Assembly (NCBI GenBank): GCA_905182995.1
Contig: CAJJDP010000022.1
Location: 4,986 to 68,985 of the forward strand
DNA from: Paramecium octaurelia
Lineage: Eukaryota > Ciliophora > Oligohymenophorea > Peniculida > Parameciidae
DNA length: 64,000 nucleotides
Reading direction: 5' to 3'
Positions 23,662 to 37,215 of this stretch are shown piece by piece. The translations under genes were made by a program, and so were the position numbers. Within the stretch, counting starts at the first letter, position 1, and every line of letters begins with the position of its first letter. Under the pieces are notes generated by a model. It ran no database searches. It was not told the DNA's origin and worked only from the letters and a program-made list of their open reading frames with translations.

Positions 23662-24487
23662 ATGTTTTCTAAGAAAATTAAGAAATAAGAAATTAAGTTG
23701 ATTGACAATGATAAAGAAGATGATTAATTATAGCATTCTAATGTTAATCAGCATCCATAAATAGATAAATCAATTTAGAAATAAAAAAGAGTTGGAATCA
23801 ATGTTTAACAATTAGCCAAAGAAAAATAGATCTCTTAAAAAAAATCAGCCACTAATAATGAAAGAGAAAGAAATTTCCTTAATCAAGATTCCGCTCGAGG
23901 ATTAACGAGCATAAACTATATTAAGTAAAAAACTGAAAAACCAGATAAACTCATGGAAAAATATGTCTAAGAAAAAATTAAGAGCGTAGATCCCTTAGCT
24001 TTTTGTGGTCAAGTTGAGAATATATAAGATGAATAATAAAGAGATGCTGAACTTTTAGAAGAAATTCGTGAGGTATATTATTTGCTTCTATCTCTTTTAA
24101 GACTTAAGCCAAATTTTTATCAAAAAATGAAGAAAAGGACCCATCTTTCTATGTCGGTGGTATTATCCAAGTCAATTTATCTCTTGAGTAATATTTTAAT
24201 CTTATCATTTAGAGAAGAAGCTTAAAAGCTAGCATAAATGGAGGATTTAAAAAGAGATCAATACATCTAAACCATTATTCAAGGAAAACCAAAAAGAGCA
24301 GCACCTGTAGTTGTACATCCAGATGAAGAAGAAGATAAGGAGACGAAAGCGTTCAGAGAACTTAAATCAAAGTTTTACCAAAAAGGAAGAAGTATATTTA
24401 TTCAATTAAATTTTAGTTTTTAAATACTAACAAATGAAAAAAACAATAGACAATATTAAACCAGAAATCGAATAATCAAAATCATGA
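23662..24487 (+). CDS. Conserved-looking coiled-coil protein, unidentified
   Basis: 248 residues with three introns (24073-24101, 24188-24212, 24392-24416). It begins MFSKKIKKQEIK and is Lys/Glu/Gln-rich. A central more ordered block reads EKIKSVDPLAFCGQVE, then DPSFYVGGIIQVNLSLEEEA and QYIQTIIQGKPKRAAP, followed by an acidic DEEEDKE run. The end is again helical (IDNIKPEIEQSKS, TGA 24485). The pattern of a basic N-terminus and short conserved motifs suggests a nuclear or splicing-type protein, but I do not recognise the family. It starts 67 bp after citrate synthase. Confidence 0.75.
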
Positions 24488-24594
24488 AGTTATATAATGA
24501 CATATGTTTCAACTTTAAATTAAATGATTTAACATTCTATTATATGAAGCTTAAATTTTAATGAATGTAAAAGTTTTGAATATAATTTAAATTA

Positions 24595-25254
24595 ATGAAA
24601 ATTTTGATTCTCATTCTATTGACATTATCATTAGCCAAAGAAGATTATTATAAAATCTTAGGATTATCAAAAGGAGCTGATTTGGAGAGTGTAAAAAAAT
24701 AATTTAGGAAATTATCATTGAAATATCATCCTGATAAAAATCATTCTCCTGGAGCTCATGAAAAGTATTAAAAAATAACTCATGCTTATTAAGAAATAAT
24801 AGATGGTAATGCAGATAAAGAAGATGATGATATGCTTTTCAATAATAGGCGATATTCTTAAACATTTACCAGAACATATACATTTACTGATGATCCATTC
24901 AGAAGAACTTATAATTCATACACAGAATTTCCTAATCAAAAATAAGATAGCTTCTTAAATCTCAACTCTATTTTTCTAATTGGGATTGTATTACTTTTCG
25001 GTTTTCTGATTACAAACATCATGAGTAATATTTAATAAGAGGAAGGTAAATAAAATTAGTCAGCAAATCAATAACAACAGCATAATTAATAATAAGAAAA
25101 TTAACAGCATCAAAGTCAACGACAAGACCAGAGTTAGACTTAATAAAAGTAACACACGAAATTGAACCAGGATATTAAGGAGAAGGTTTCAAATATTTCT
25201 TCCTATACAGAATCTAATCACAGATTCTAATTTTATGAGAATTTTAACTAATGA
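24595..25254 (+). CDS. ER-type DnaJ (Hsp40) membrane protein
   Basis: 219 residues, no intron. Residues 1-15 are a signal peptide (MKILILILLTLSLAKE). The J domain follows directly: DYYKILGLSKGADLESV, KYHPDKN with intact HPD, then KYQKITHAYQEI. After an Arg/Thr-rich linker (RTYTFTDDPFRRTY) there is one membrane segment, NSIFLIGIVLLFGFLI. The C-terminal tail is Gln-rich and polar with no zinc-finger or substrate-binding domain. This layout (lumenal J domain, one TM, cytosolic tail) resembles ERdj-type co-chaperones that recruit BiP. No KDEL is present. Confidence 0.9.
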
Positions 25255-25479
25255 TTTGAATTGCTATGTCTTCTATAATTTTAATCAACTAAATTCCAGA
25301 ATTCTATATTAATTTCTAAACATTAAATATTAGTTAATTACATTTGTATCTTTGAAATTATCAAATTTTTTGTTCTATTCTTATTCATTTTATTGCTTGA
25401 TCAGTACTAGTCTATCTAAAAATCATTTCTTTTAATTGAATTAAAAATAATACAAAGAAAAATATAATTATTATTTATT
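25255..25479. other. Spacer between DnaJ and the next small gene
   Basis: 225 bp of AT-rich sequence with no supported frame. Confidence 0.5.
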
Positions 25480-26058
25480 ATGGATAAAGAATTATTAATT
25501 GATTGTCTCTACAATAAAGAAGTCATCAAATAACATCTTTCTCAAACAAGGAAGGCTTAAAATGATATTTTAACTAAGAAACCATCACCTTAATTTTATC
25601 ATGTACAATCCTCAAAATTTGGAGTTAGACAACCAGTTTAAATAAAGAATCCTTTACTTATCAAATCTTTATTCTCATCAAGAAAATATTCAAAGGAGAA
25701 AGACATATCGCTTCCTATATGTGCATTTAAAATTTTACCAACCTAAACATTAGCTTCATTTTAAACTGATCGCATACATAGTAAATGTCCTGCATTTAAG
25801 AAACTGAAACTAAAATTGGGATTAAAATAATAAAATAATGTCCCTGATGAATAATTAAGGGTTGAAACTGCTCCTGTTATATGCAGAAGTTAAACTAGTA
25901 CAAAACAAACAATTACTGCTTTATTAAAAAGCCAACCTAGTTATGAAAAAAAGACAAAAAAGTCGGAACCTACATTTACATTTAACCGAAACGATTGGGG
26001 GATAGGTGGATGGAATATAATTGAAGATAATTATGATGCTAAGATGTTTGTGGATTGA
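25480..26058 (+). CDS. Small basic protein, unidentified
   Basis: A single open frame of 192 codons, ATG 25480 to TGA 26056. The protein is basic and Ser/Lys-rich (FGVRQPVQIKNPLLIKSLF). A compact conserved-looking end carries aromatic residues: FTFNRNDWGIGGWNIIEDNY. No transmembrane segment or known domain is seen. Codon use is like its neighbours, so it is probably expressed. Confidence 0.65.
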
Positions 26059-26212
26059 TGGGAAATTTAGTCAAACTGCTAGAAATATATTCACATTTCT
26101 CATTTGTCTCTCTATTAAATTATTTATCTAATTTTATTTGCTTTAAATTTCAATTGAATATAAAATAATAATGTAATAGATTATAACCATATTTGCTCAT
26201 ATAGTCCATTTT

Positions 26213-29128
26213 TCAATCATCAATTTTGATTATTAGTTTTGCTCTTTTGGATCTACGTTTTCTAACAAAATTAACAATCATGAAATCTGTGAAGTTCTAG
26301 CAATCTTTATTTTGATTTAATTATTCTAAAATACTATGAGAATTCATATGAGTCATATAATTTTGAAAATCTTAGCATTTATCAAATTCCTCATAAATAT
26401 CCTTGTAAGTTCCCATATGTTATTGATTTAAATAATTAATTGCTGGACTGATTTCCTTCATTTCAATTGAAGAAGATTCACTAATTTCAGAATCAGAAGA
26501 ATTCTCCATCTCACTTATTGTGGCTGGATCATTAGATTAGCATTAGTTTGTAGATTGATTAATAGATTTAAAAAGTAGAGATTTTCCAATATCCTAAGTA
26601 ATTTTATTATGTTCTAGTGGGTTTATCTCATCTTGATTCTTATCCAAATGAGTCTTAAATTTTTTTAATTCTTTAAGTTGAGGCGTTTATTGTTCTGAAT
26701 TACACCCAGAAACATTCTTTGAAAATGATTCCAAAGCAGCCTTAAGTTTATCCTCTTGTGTGTTTTTAAAATTTAAAAGAGAATTATTCAAGAATCCTGG
26801 CAACCTTTTTATATATTGTGACTATTTTCTACCCTTAATATTTAAAACAGACAGTTTTCTGTTGGTATAATTAGTATCATATTATAAATTAGGATCCTTC
26901 TAATTGTCTTTATTTTACTCTTTTTAATGTTGTTATTATTTCAGTGATTAGATAAAGTACTTTGAACTTATTTATTAGGACAATTTGGGATCTTGCATTA
27001 AATAATACAGAACAGTGTCAGATATCTAAGCTTCAAAAATTAAGGATGATAGTCTTCTATTTGTATTTTATCTGCTATAGTACATTCTTTCTTGAATTTT
27101 ATTTTTTCGATACTAAATGATAATTTTTGTCTTGTTGGGAAAACCTGTTAACATAGGACATTGATAAAGCATATGTGTTGATTTATTGCATCCAACACAA
27201 TGCAGATGAAATTCATCAAATCGACCAGAAAATTTGACCAAATCTTTCAATTAACAATATTTTTCCTAAACATTCAAATAATTTATACATAGCCATATTT
27301 TTTTGCAATAGTTTAGAAATCATTTTTAGAGATTTTCAAAATTCTAGAAGATATCAATGATCTACATCCAATTTCATAATTTTAATCCAATAGAAATTCT
27401 TGTTATCCAAATATTTAATCTTATCCAGAAACTATTTGGATACCTAAAATATTTGCAGATCCCTCAGGAATTTCAACAAAATATTCTATTTCACCATCGC
27501 ATAGTATATATAAAAAATTGCTAGGATCATTTTTTTAAAATATAGTGTTAAAGGGAACTAATTTTTCTTCAACAAACTTAGAGGCAAGTGCTGAAATAAA
27601 GTCTTCGTTGAAGTTTTCTTTAAAAAAGGGAATTTTTGATATACTCTTCATATTCAGATCTATCATCATTTCCTAGATAATCAGTTGGATTGTAATACAT
27701 TATATAGATGAGATGGAAGCTGCTAATTAAATTTATTAAGATCTAGTTTGTTTTCATTGCTTTAATCCTTCCACAAAAACTCGAAAAATCTCAAAATTTT
27801 AATTTGTAATTTATTATTATAACCTCGAACTCTAAGAAACTACTTGAGATCATTTAAATCCACTCTTATTTAATGACTTTTTGATTGCAATTATCCCAAT
27901 ATTTATCCGATACTATTAATTGAATAACCAAAAGTGCAGCAAGAAACTATGGCAACAAAAATTAGATACACTTTTTCAATCAAATTTTATGGAGTCACAT
28001 CCCCATATCCTATAGTTGTCATGGTGATAATGCTCCAATAATATGTGCTAAACTAATTTATTTATTCTAAATTTATACATATTTAATAATCCAAGTTTCA
28101 TTTATCAAATTGTTTGCTAATAACCATGAGGTTTCTTTATCTAATAAGCCTACATAATATAATCCACAACAGCATAAATGAGATTAATATAATATCACAT
28201 AAATCAATCGAAGCAGATCGTATGTAACCCAATAATTAGTAGTTAATTCCATTCTATCAATAATTGACTCCATTATTTCTGGAATAGAAAACCCCTTTAT
28301 TACCAAAAATAAATATAAAGGTAATTCAGTTACACCAATCAAATAAATCAATGATGGAACAATAATCAGAAGATTCATCAAAAAATCTAATAATTATTGG
28401 GATATTACGGTGTTTATAGAAATTGGCCATGATTTTATTTCGATCTCTTACAAGATATCCTAACTCATAATAACATGTATTCATCTTTATGAGAATGTCA
28501 AATAGATAGAGGTAGAAAGGAACTTTAAATAGAAAGACTTCGCAAATTTAAAATCTCTCAGGAGGATAATTTTCAAAATCAAATGAAAACCTCACTGTAA
28601 TATAAAGAGTGTTGAGATTAATGTGAATGAGCAAAATTACATTCCAAACAATGAGAAATATAGATTCTGGTTCTAAAGTGATCTTTAAATTGGTAATTGA
28701 GTCCAAAATTCCTTTCATTTAACAGCATTAGTAAAGATGTTTTTAAATAAAGTACTTTAGTCTAGATGATGGTTAAGGTTTCTTAAGTTATTTAATTATA
28801 CTACCATATATTTAAAGTAATCATGTAGCAAATAGTAATTGAAGTCAGCTGCTTTATCACCTATGATTCTGAACATGTTTCCATCCAACAATGAAAACTT
28901 CGATGCAAAAGGACTCCGAGTTATTAAGGAAATAAACCGAAGTACTTGAATTAAGACTACTAGTGCTTTTTCTCTCCAGATTTTATTTTGAAAGGAAACT
29001 ATTTTCTGATTTTGCAAAGTTTTTAGATTCACTGTTTTTAAGAAAGCAGGCCTTTGTGGTTGTTTTGGTATTGAAGGTTAAGTCTTGAGTGGTGCACGCT
29101 CTGTAAAAGATCCTAATTCTGAATTCAT
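26213..29128 (-). CDS. CNG/KCNH-type potassium channel
   Basis: Five introns (23, 22, 26, 26, 23 nt) give 931 residues. After a ~150-residue N-terminus come S1-S2 (ESIFLIVWNVILLIHINLN), S3 (LMNLLIIVPSLIYLIG), S5, and the pore YYWSIITMTTIGYGDVTP with the K+-selective TIGYGD filter. S6 is IFVAIVSCCTFGYSINS. A C-linker (RVDLNDLKQFLRVRGYNN ... LRFFEFLWKDQ) and a cyclic-nucleotide-binding-like domain (NFLYILCDGEIEYFV ... IFGQQEFLLDQNYEIG) follow, then HLHCVGCNKSTHMLYQCP and a long polar tail. S4 lacks a regular Arg/Lys ladder, and the phosphate-binding motif FGE..R is FGQ..N, so voltage and nucleotide gating are doubtful. Paramecium has many such channels in ciliary and plasma membranes. Confidence 0.93.
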
Positions 29129-29580
29129 ATTGTTAAAACAGGCTTTTTAATTATGATAAGAAAAATAAAATTGGTAATACGTGATTAAATCATAAAAAAT
29201 ATAAATCAATTAATTCAACTCGACAAAAAGAGGAAATGGACAGTTCCCAATCCTATAATGATACCAATTATCCTTATATGAAAACTGAGAATGTTTATGT
29301 ATTATTCCAAATATCTATCATTTCATACCTTATTTTTAACAACTCTACATTGAATCTTTTTATAATGATATTTTAATTATCTATAAGTTCTTGTATTATT
29401 GTTCCCATTTACTTTATGAGGTGTAATTTATAAAGTGTATTTAGTTTTGAAAAAAGGAGACGTTTATATAAAAATGTTATATGAATTCTATAATGGTGGT
29501 GTATATATTTGTTAGTTTAGAATAATGGGGGAGGGAAAAGTGGAATCAATTATTTTGCATTATATAGGATAATAAAATAA
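29129..29580. other. Spacer between divergent genes
   Basis: 452 bp between the channel start (minus) and the RCC1 gene start (plus). It should hold two promoters; no specific motif was seen. Confidence 0.5.
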
Positions 29581-32500
29581 ATGAATTAATTAGAAAAAAC
29601 TCCTAATTAAAGATTGCAGAGAACTCAAAGTCAATAGGATGAAAAGTGGTTTAAACAGTTGCATAGAATTTCTTCATCTTTAAAGTATTGTTTATTGGCA
29701 AATTAGAAATTTAAAAACAACGCAAGAAAGAATTGTATATATTAAAAAAGTTGCACGTTAAAGAGAATTAGATAAAATCATTCATGAAAAATAAGTTATC
29801 TAATAAAAATCATATTTATTAGATAGAAGCAAAAAGAAATTTCTTTCTTTAATTAGATGCAAAGATCCTGAAACATTTTTCTTAAAATTTAAGCCAATCT
29901 AAAAACCATTAAATATGTTAAGAATGGTTTCAGAATTAAATTTGGCCGAAAAAGTGCAAATGAATCTTAATAAAAGTTCTAAATATGAAGAAGAATCGAG
30001 TCCTATAGTAAATAGGACATTTAACAAGAATAATAAATTGTATTATAAGACTCTAAATTAGGGGAAGCTCCAAAGTTATTGAACTAAATGTATCGAAGGA
30101 ATCATCTCAAGGCGATATAATGAAACCTAGAAGGACGTTGGAATATTTATTTTAAGATAATAAGAAATAAATTCCATTTTTATAAAATGAATCCGATCTG
30201 GAAAAAAGTAAGTCAAAAAAACAAACTTAAAGCAGATCATATTCTCAATATTCGAAATCAAATATGAATACTCTCTTAAAAACGGATATCAATGCTCTCT
30301 TAACAGAAATGGATTAAGTGGATCCTAAAATGAACACTAAATTACTTAAAATAAGTAAGGTTTCAAGTTAAATGTAAGCTTATTATTAACAATTATAGTC
30401 TTGCTCGAAATGGAATATTTTTGTAAACTAAAAACACCTCTAATTCAATCAAAGTAAATTCGTAAGATAACATATGCCTAGAAGATGACAGTAAATTTAA
30501 ATTATATTCTAGATTCTTCCTTGGCTTCTCATACTGAATTGATGCTGGATAATTTGTATGGCAATACAAAAAAATTAAATTCAGACACTAAAAATTTAGA
30601 AATGAGAAAGAAAGAGTATTAACATGAGTCAATTAAATTATTCTATAAAAAAATTTATTGCAAGATCTGATATATAATTTTATTAATATTATAGAAGATG
30701 ACTCATGGTATAAAGAATTACAATTATTAGTGATCGTCAGTGGACCAAGTGATTTCAATCTAGAGACTGTAGCCATGAATAACAATGGAATTTGGCTAAA
30801 CAGAGTTGTGTTCCCTAAGATGAAAGATAAAGAAATAAGCATTAAATTTGTTTACATTAAATGTTGCTAATAGAATTCATACATGATAGATAGTAAATAT
30901 TGTGACAAAATTAGTCAATCAAAATTTATGGGGTTTTGGAGAATCATTATATGGACAATTAGCGGAAAGGGTTTCATCTATTAAAACACCAATCAATTTA
31001 TCAAAATTAATGAATGTTTAGTTTTTAAAAATAGATGGAGGCATTGATTTTGTTATTGCTTATACTACTACAAAGTAGTTATATATTTGGGGAAATATTC
31101 CAGGTTTGAAATTTACTTAATTATTGAAAACGGAGAAGATTTCATATTCAAAGGACCTCTAAGGAAAGTCTTTCGAGATCAAAGGCTTAAATATAACAAA
31201 ATACTTCAATTAACAAGTAATTATTGATGAAAAAAGCAATCCTCCTTCATTGCATTCAACAAGAAGGAATTCTAAACTAAATTTTAGATACATTGTTGAT
31301 ATCCAAGATTATTCTACATATAACAACATTCTTTATATTCTCACAAAAAATTTAGTGCTGCATTCATTTGGAAAATAATTAGAAACCTAAATTCAATTTT
31401 GCGGAATATCATGTGGTCCATTTCACACTTTAGCTTGGGAAGAAAACGGAAATGTGTGGAGTTGGGGTGAATTTTAGGATGGAAAGCTTGGATACATGAG
31501 ATTCGATGTATCTGAGTAGAAAGAACCTAAATTAATAATAGATTTTAAAGCAAAAGCAATTTAATGTGTATGTGGAGCCAATTACAGCATAGCACTTGAT
31601 GTAAAAGGTGATGTGTATACTTGGGGCAAAGGGCCTTTTAAGATGGATCTATCAAAGGCTACTATGCCAAGTAAAATAATAAAGAAAAAAAGTCCATTTA
31701 TTAAAGTGGCTGCAGGGCTTGATCATTTTGGAGCTTTAAATAGTGCTGGTCAACTATATGTTTGGGGAAGCAATAAAAAGGATAGTATTTTTAATCTCTC
31801 TGAAGAAGTTTACCCTCCTGTTCCATTAGAAATCCAATTAAGAATTATTGATTTTGACATGGGTCCTTACAATACTGGATTAATTATATAGGGAGAAAAT
31901 AAGGTTAATTTGCCATTGTTGAATTTTGAACATTTCAAAACTGAATAGTACAAAGTGATTTCAGAAGAAGCTTCACTCATTCAAACCTATGTGAATAAGA
32001 AGAATGCTATAGAATATGAGAAGAAAAAAAGCGAAGCCACATCACCAGTTATTCAGAGGTAGGAACCATTAGATTTAAATAAATTAATTCGTAAAAATAA
32101 ATCCCTTAAAGGGAGTTAATCATCCATATTTCATAGTTCAACATCAATAGGGTAAAAATTAAACAGTCAAATTAAATTTCCTATTTTATTTGATGGTGTA
32201 CATACAGAAATGTAAAAAATGGAATAAGAAAGCTAATTGTATATACCAATTCAATATTCAAATACTGATAGGGTGGGTAAGAATCCATCTTAAGAATTTA
32301 TTGAATTAGATTCTGTAATATAAACTGATAATGATTAATTAAAATACGAATATATACAATTGGCAAGAGAGAAAGATGAGGAAGGGCTTTTGTTATCGAT
32401 TTTGAATTAAGCTGAGGAGAAGAAATAAGATTTGCATTTGAAAATGCCAGAGAGAGTGTAAATTAATTAATTTAGAAACAAATTCAAAATTACTAAACCT

Positions 32501-34292
32501 GTCTATCACGATAAATATGATCAATTTGATAAAAGCATTATTTAAGCAACAAAAGAATAGATATAGTTACTTCATTAGGAGAGAGCTTAGAAGATCTTAT
32601 AGAAAAAGAGATAAAGAGAGTAGGAATTTGAAAGGATAAGTTTGATCAGTTTATAATCAATCAAGCCAATTTTAAATAAGGAATAAATATTAGAATCCAT
32701 TAAAACAAAGGCATAAGAAAATCAATAAAAAGCGAAACTAGTAACTCTTAAAAAAGAAGAAATTCAAATAGAAAGAGCCAATTATTTTACTTAAGTTGTT
32801 TATGAAAAATCACAAGAATTTAAATAGAAATAAAAATAATAATAACTAGAAAAGCAATAAAGATAAAATTTATTCAAAGAATTATTGACTTATCTGAATA
32901 TTTAAAATATGGCATAAATTTTTTTGTAAACTAGTCGTAATGTAATAGATCATCGAAGGAGTGAATTGTTACAAAATATTTCAGCAAAGAAAATATAGCA
33001 TTATTTTAGAAAAAAGTACATTCTTGTTAAAATAATGAATTAATTAAATGCAACTGCCAGAAAGATTCTTACAGCTTTCATCGTCAGATATAAAATTAAA
33101 CTTAGAATAAAAAGAAAATAATAACGAATCAGAAAACTTCATATATTTCAACTTAGAAATTAAGTTAAACTTAAGGTGATCATAGGACTTGCAAGCATAA
33201 AAAAAGCTGCAATAATTACACAGCAATTTTGTGCTTGGTTTAATAACAGTATTTCAATTTAATTGAGTGTTCTTAATTATTATTGGGATGAGCATTTATT
33301 AAAATAGTTTAAATGTGTCAATCTAAATTAAGATAAGGAGGAATTAAAAGCTTGTCAATCTAACTTTACTAAATATATTTAAGAGGAGTTCTCATATCTA
33401 ACTAATCAATTGCTAAATCAAGATTAAATTTCAAAATTATTGTATATATTTTATTTATAATTAGAAAATTCCCAAAACACGTTCTACTTCATGGTCGTAT
33501 GCTGCGAGATTATGTTAGTAAATAAATTGCCATAAAATAAGAGAGCGAAAGAAAATAAAAAAAATAATTTAAACAATCAAACTAGGTTTTACTACCTTAT
33601 ACAAGATACATTGAAAAAATTTAATTGCCTAATTAGTACAGGATTAAATTAAACTTCTCATAAATTTAATAACTCAATCTAATGGAAGAATTGACATTGT
33701 TGGAATGCAAACTGAAAAAAGATGTTCTATTCTCACATTTATTAAAAGAGAGAAGAAAATATGTTGTATAAATGTAAAAGGTATTTAATTAACTTATAAT
33801 TAGTTCTTTTCTGATTTATTAGAATTTAAAGAGAAGAATAAGGCTCTTATAGGATCTGCAAGAATCAAAACATTTTCTAAATTAACACCTTAGGAAATTT
33901 AATTTTTGAAGGAACTAGACTAAATCGAAAAACAAATATACTTATAAAAATAATCAAATGCAAGATAAAAATGTAAATTGATATCTAACATAGAAAAAAC
34001 TTCAAAGTTTGTTCTAAAATATAAACAAGGTTAGATTCAACAAATTAATTAACTTAATGAGGATTAATATCCTTATCCAGGATTAACATTTAAAGTAGTT
34101 GAACAATTGATGAGATCATCAAGACCCATCTTTGATATTAATTTAGATGTGGAATAATGGAATGATTTATTTTAGGAGTATTTCAATGAATTCAGAGCAA
34201 GATCAGAAAAAATCATTAGTTCAGCCATAAGAATAACTACTCTTAAAATTAAATAGGAAAGTCCTCTTAAAAAGAGATCATAAATTACTTGA
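29581..34292 (+). CDS. Large RCC1-repeat protein with IQ/helical C-terminus
   Basis: Probably one gene of ~1,500 residues, ATG 29581 to TGA 34290. The N-terminal ~400 residues are polar and helical, split by introns of 22-28 nt. RCC1-like blades occupy about 30,900-31,890: VNQNLWGFGESLYGQLAERV, KQLYIWGNI, HTLAWEENGNVWSWGEF, CGANYSIALDVKGDVYTWGK and GALNSAGQLYVWGSN. A charged coiled coil follows (QEQILESIKTKAQENQQK region), then an IQ-like basic helix array (RKILTAFIVRYKIKLRIK) around 33,050-33,220 that may bind calmodulin or centrin. The C-terminus ends in SAIRITTLKIKQESPLKKR. Two junctions, near 30,600-30,700 and 33,640, were not resolved, so it could also be two adjacent genes. RCC1 propellers serve as GEFs or scaffolds. 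Confidence 0.75.
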
Positions 34293-34510
34293 TACTAACA
34301 TTTCATATCTAATATATATATATAAATATTTTATATTACTCAACTTTTATAAACAATCAGTTCTACTTTGACAAAAAAAAGCTAATGAAGTGTATATAAA
34401 CAAAAAGAATTTCTTATTTCTAGTCTCAAATATTTAGTTAAATAGCATTTCGTTATATATTTATTTAATTTAGAATTTTTATCAATTCAAAATTCATTAT
34501 TTATAAATTG
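34293..34510. other. Spacer, nothing seen
   Basis: 218 bp of AT-rich sequence, including a TATATATATA run near 34311-34324, between tandem plus-strand genes. Confidence 0.45.
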
Positions 34511-35136
34511 ATGAAGAACATCGATGAAGTAGATTCTCGGATTCATTAATACATGGAAAAAAGGAAATCCCAACAACCTAGTTCTTTTGATCAATCTACA
34601 ATTCTATTTTAGGATAAGGCTGGTCTATTGAATGAATTGGAAACTCTGAGATAAAAAAATATCAGCTTAGAACAAGAGCTAAAGGAGTTGCTTTCATCAT
34701 ATGACGAAATTCAAAGAGAAGAATAAATTAAGAGATTAGAGTAAGAAAAGGCTGAAATAATTCAAATTGAATTGGAATAATTAAAGTAAGACTTAATTCA
34801 AATTCTAGGCAAATGCATTTAAAAATGAAAGAGGAATATCAGCAGCAAGTGGATTTCCTTTAAAAATAATTGGATTTGGCTGAGTAAGATAAAATTAAAT
34901 TGCTTATGGAAAATTAAAAGCTAAAATCAAATCAATGCAATGAATAAGAAACCTAAGACTTATACAATAAGGTGTTTAAAGATGGTTAAGAAAATATCAA
35001 ATTTAATAAACAAATTGATAGATTTTAGAAGGAAATTCTAAAGTTGAAAACAATTGTAGAAACAAAAATTACCAAAAAGCAGCAAGGAAAAACAAAGTAG
35101 ACGACTAAACAAAATGAAAGAAAAATAAAAATTTGA
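34511..35136 (+). CDS. Coiled-coil protein, unidentified
   Basis: 200 residues after a 23-nt intron (34786-34808). Almost the whole protein is a predicted coiled coil, with heptad-like runs such as LLNELETLRQKNISLEQEL and YQQQVDFLQKQLDLAEQDK. The tail is Lys/Thr-rich (TKQTTKQNERKIKI, TGA 35134). Likely a cytoskeletal or basal-body structural protein, but no family was assigned. Confidence 0.75.
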
Positions 35137-35293
35137 TTTTAATATATATTGGCTTATTATTATTACTCATTATTAATCTAAATTATGAATATAATAGAAA
35201 AATGATTATATTTCATTATTAGTAAAAGCTATTAGTATATATATACACAGTTTGGCTTAAAATTTATCTTATCTATCTAATTTTCCATGTAAA

Positions 35294-35587
35294 ATGGTTA
35301 ATTAGAGAATTCAGTATCGGACTTATAATACCAATAGACATTTATTTTTGCTGGGTCTTTATTTAATCATGAATCTCATTCTTCAATGTAGAAAAGAGAT
35401 ATCATTCAAGTTGCAACAGGAAATATTGTAGATAATATTTGGAAATCACACTCCATTAAAAATAACACTAAGAATTTTATCAATTTAAGGAAGACAAGTT
35501 TGCAATATTTTCGATACAAGATCCTATGTAATGTATTCTAAAGGAAGCCTTGGTATCATAAAATTAATTAATATGTGTTTAATATGA
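35294..35587 (+). CDS. Possible small protein, 97 residues
   Basis: Open from ATG 35294 to TGA 35585. It has a hydrophobic stretch (RHLFLLGLYLIMNLIL) and no recognised domain. It could be a small membrane protein or a chance frame; spacing from its neighbours is compatible with a gene. Confidence 0.3.
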
Positions 35588-35707
35588 GTTTGATTGAATG
35601 ATGTAATTAATAATTAAGAATTTATGATTATATTACAGTGATGCAATATTTGTTGATCATAGTATTTATGATCTGCATTTATTTTAAATTAATCAATTAA
35701 TAAAGAA

Positions 35708-36154
35708 ATGAATAATTACGAAATTGGCATACAAAGATTTATTGAAAAAATAAGAGAACAAATAAGATTAAAAGAAAAAGAATATTTATCAATTGAAAAG
35801 GCTCTTATTCGCAAAATTGTTCATAAATCACCTTAACCAGCAAGGACTCTTGAATTACGACCCAATCACTTTTTAGATGTCTCAATAAAACCTAAGCATG
35901 TGAAACCTAAATCAAACCCAAATAATTAAAAATCTTTCGATGAAATAGAACCAGATGTTTTACCCTATTTGTTGTAGCCTTTATAAACATAAAATCACAC
36001 CATTAATAAAAGAATATCCCTAAAAATTCCTACAACTATTCCTGAATCATCCAAAAAACAAGAAAGGATTGAAAACCTACAACTTCGAAGATTTTTAAGA
36101 AATTGTACCCCAAAAAAATGGACTGTCGAGAGTTCAGATGAAGTTTAAATTTGA
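35708..36154 (+). CDS. Small polar protein, unidentified
   Basis: 148 codons, ATG 35708 to TGA 36152. The N-terminal helix is charged (IGIQRFIEKIREQIRLKEKE). A proline/lysine-rich middle (PKHVKPKSNPNNQ) follows, then a basic end (RRFLRNCTPKKWTVESS). No membrane segment or known domain. Confidence 0.6.
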
Positions 36155-36714
36155 TTGATTTGTGTATATAGTATATTCTTAATCAAGTCTTTAAAATAAA
36201 TTGGTTAACTGACAATTTCAGTGTGACTAGTGTTTCTTATAAACCTTAAATACCTAAAGTCATTGCCCTAAATTATATTTATCTTAAATAATTTTTAACA
36301 CTAAATTACAGATGGAAAAGACCCAATTAAGTATTAAATGTAAATCAACACATCTAGTTAGACTCATTTTCATTTTCTGCTTCTATACCCAAAATCATAC
36401 TCAAAATAGATTCAAACAGTAGGTGTTATTTAACAGTTAAATGAGAAATTATTATAATTAATTCAATTTGTTTAAAAAATTATTTAACACATACAAATTA
36501 ATATGTTATTATAATTGTATAATAAGTATTCAACCTTAGAATAAAAACCCTAAATTAAGTATATAAATATAAATTATTATTCTCACATGAGAAATAGGCT
36601 AAAATTAGAAACTGATCAGATATGAATTACCCAATATAGAAAAATAAAACATATATAGAGAATAATTACAAGAAAAATTTTATAGTATCAATTAAATTTA
36701 ATAATATTATTAAT
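36155..36714. other. Intergenic, nothing seen
   Basis: 560 bp of AT-rich sequence with no supported frame. Confidence 0.5.
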
Positions 36715-37215
36715 ATGTGTGATTCTTAATTATTCAATTTTAATACTCCTCTTGCCTTAAACAAATAGAGAAGAATCATAAATGTACTTCCTAATGAAAT
36801 AGATATTGAACAAATTTTGAGGAATTATAGAATAAATAATAAAATTGAACAAGAGATTGTTTAAAAATAACAACCCCAAAAAAACAATAAAAATCCAGCT
36901 AATTTGACAAGAATGAAGCGGGTAATATTAAACTAATTCAACAGGCCTGCAACCAATCGAAACAATCAACAGAAATGTAGAGAAAATTTTTAGGAATAGT
37001 ATCCTTATTTTCTATAAATTCAACATTATAAAATTACTACTCAACCAAATTCACTAAATGTTATGAAATAAATTTCAAGAGACCGTATTTATTCATTAGA
37101 CAGACATTCACAAAAAAAAAAATCCATTGATTTCAGTAATATTAAAACTAGAAATATGAGTATTTAGTAGTAGGAAATCACAGCTTGGACCAGAAAGACT
37201 TCAGAGAGTTTTTGA
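36715..37215 (+). CDS. Small basic protein, unidentified
   Basis: 166 codons, ATG 36715 to TGA 37213. Gln/Asn/Arg-rich, with NVLPNEIDIEQILRNYRI near the start and RDRIYSLDRHSQKKKSIDFS near the end. No known domain. Confidence 0.6.

Noticed and set aside
23501-23701. Citrate synthase frame reading on into the next gene (stop at 23699)
   Set aside because: A 25-nt GTA..TAG intron at 23501-23525 gives an exact frame ending at TGA 23592, avoiding the overlap.
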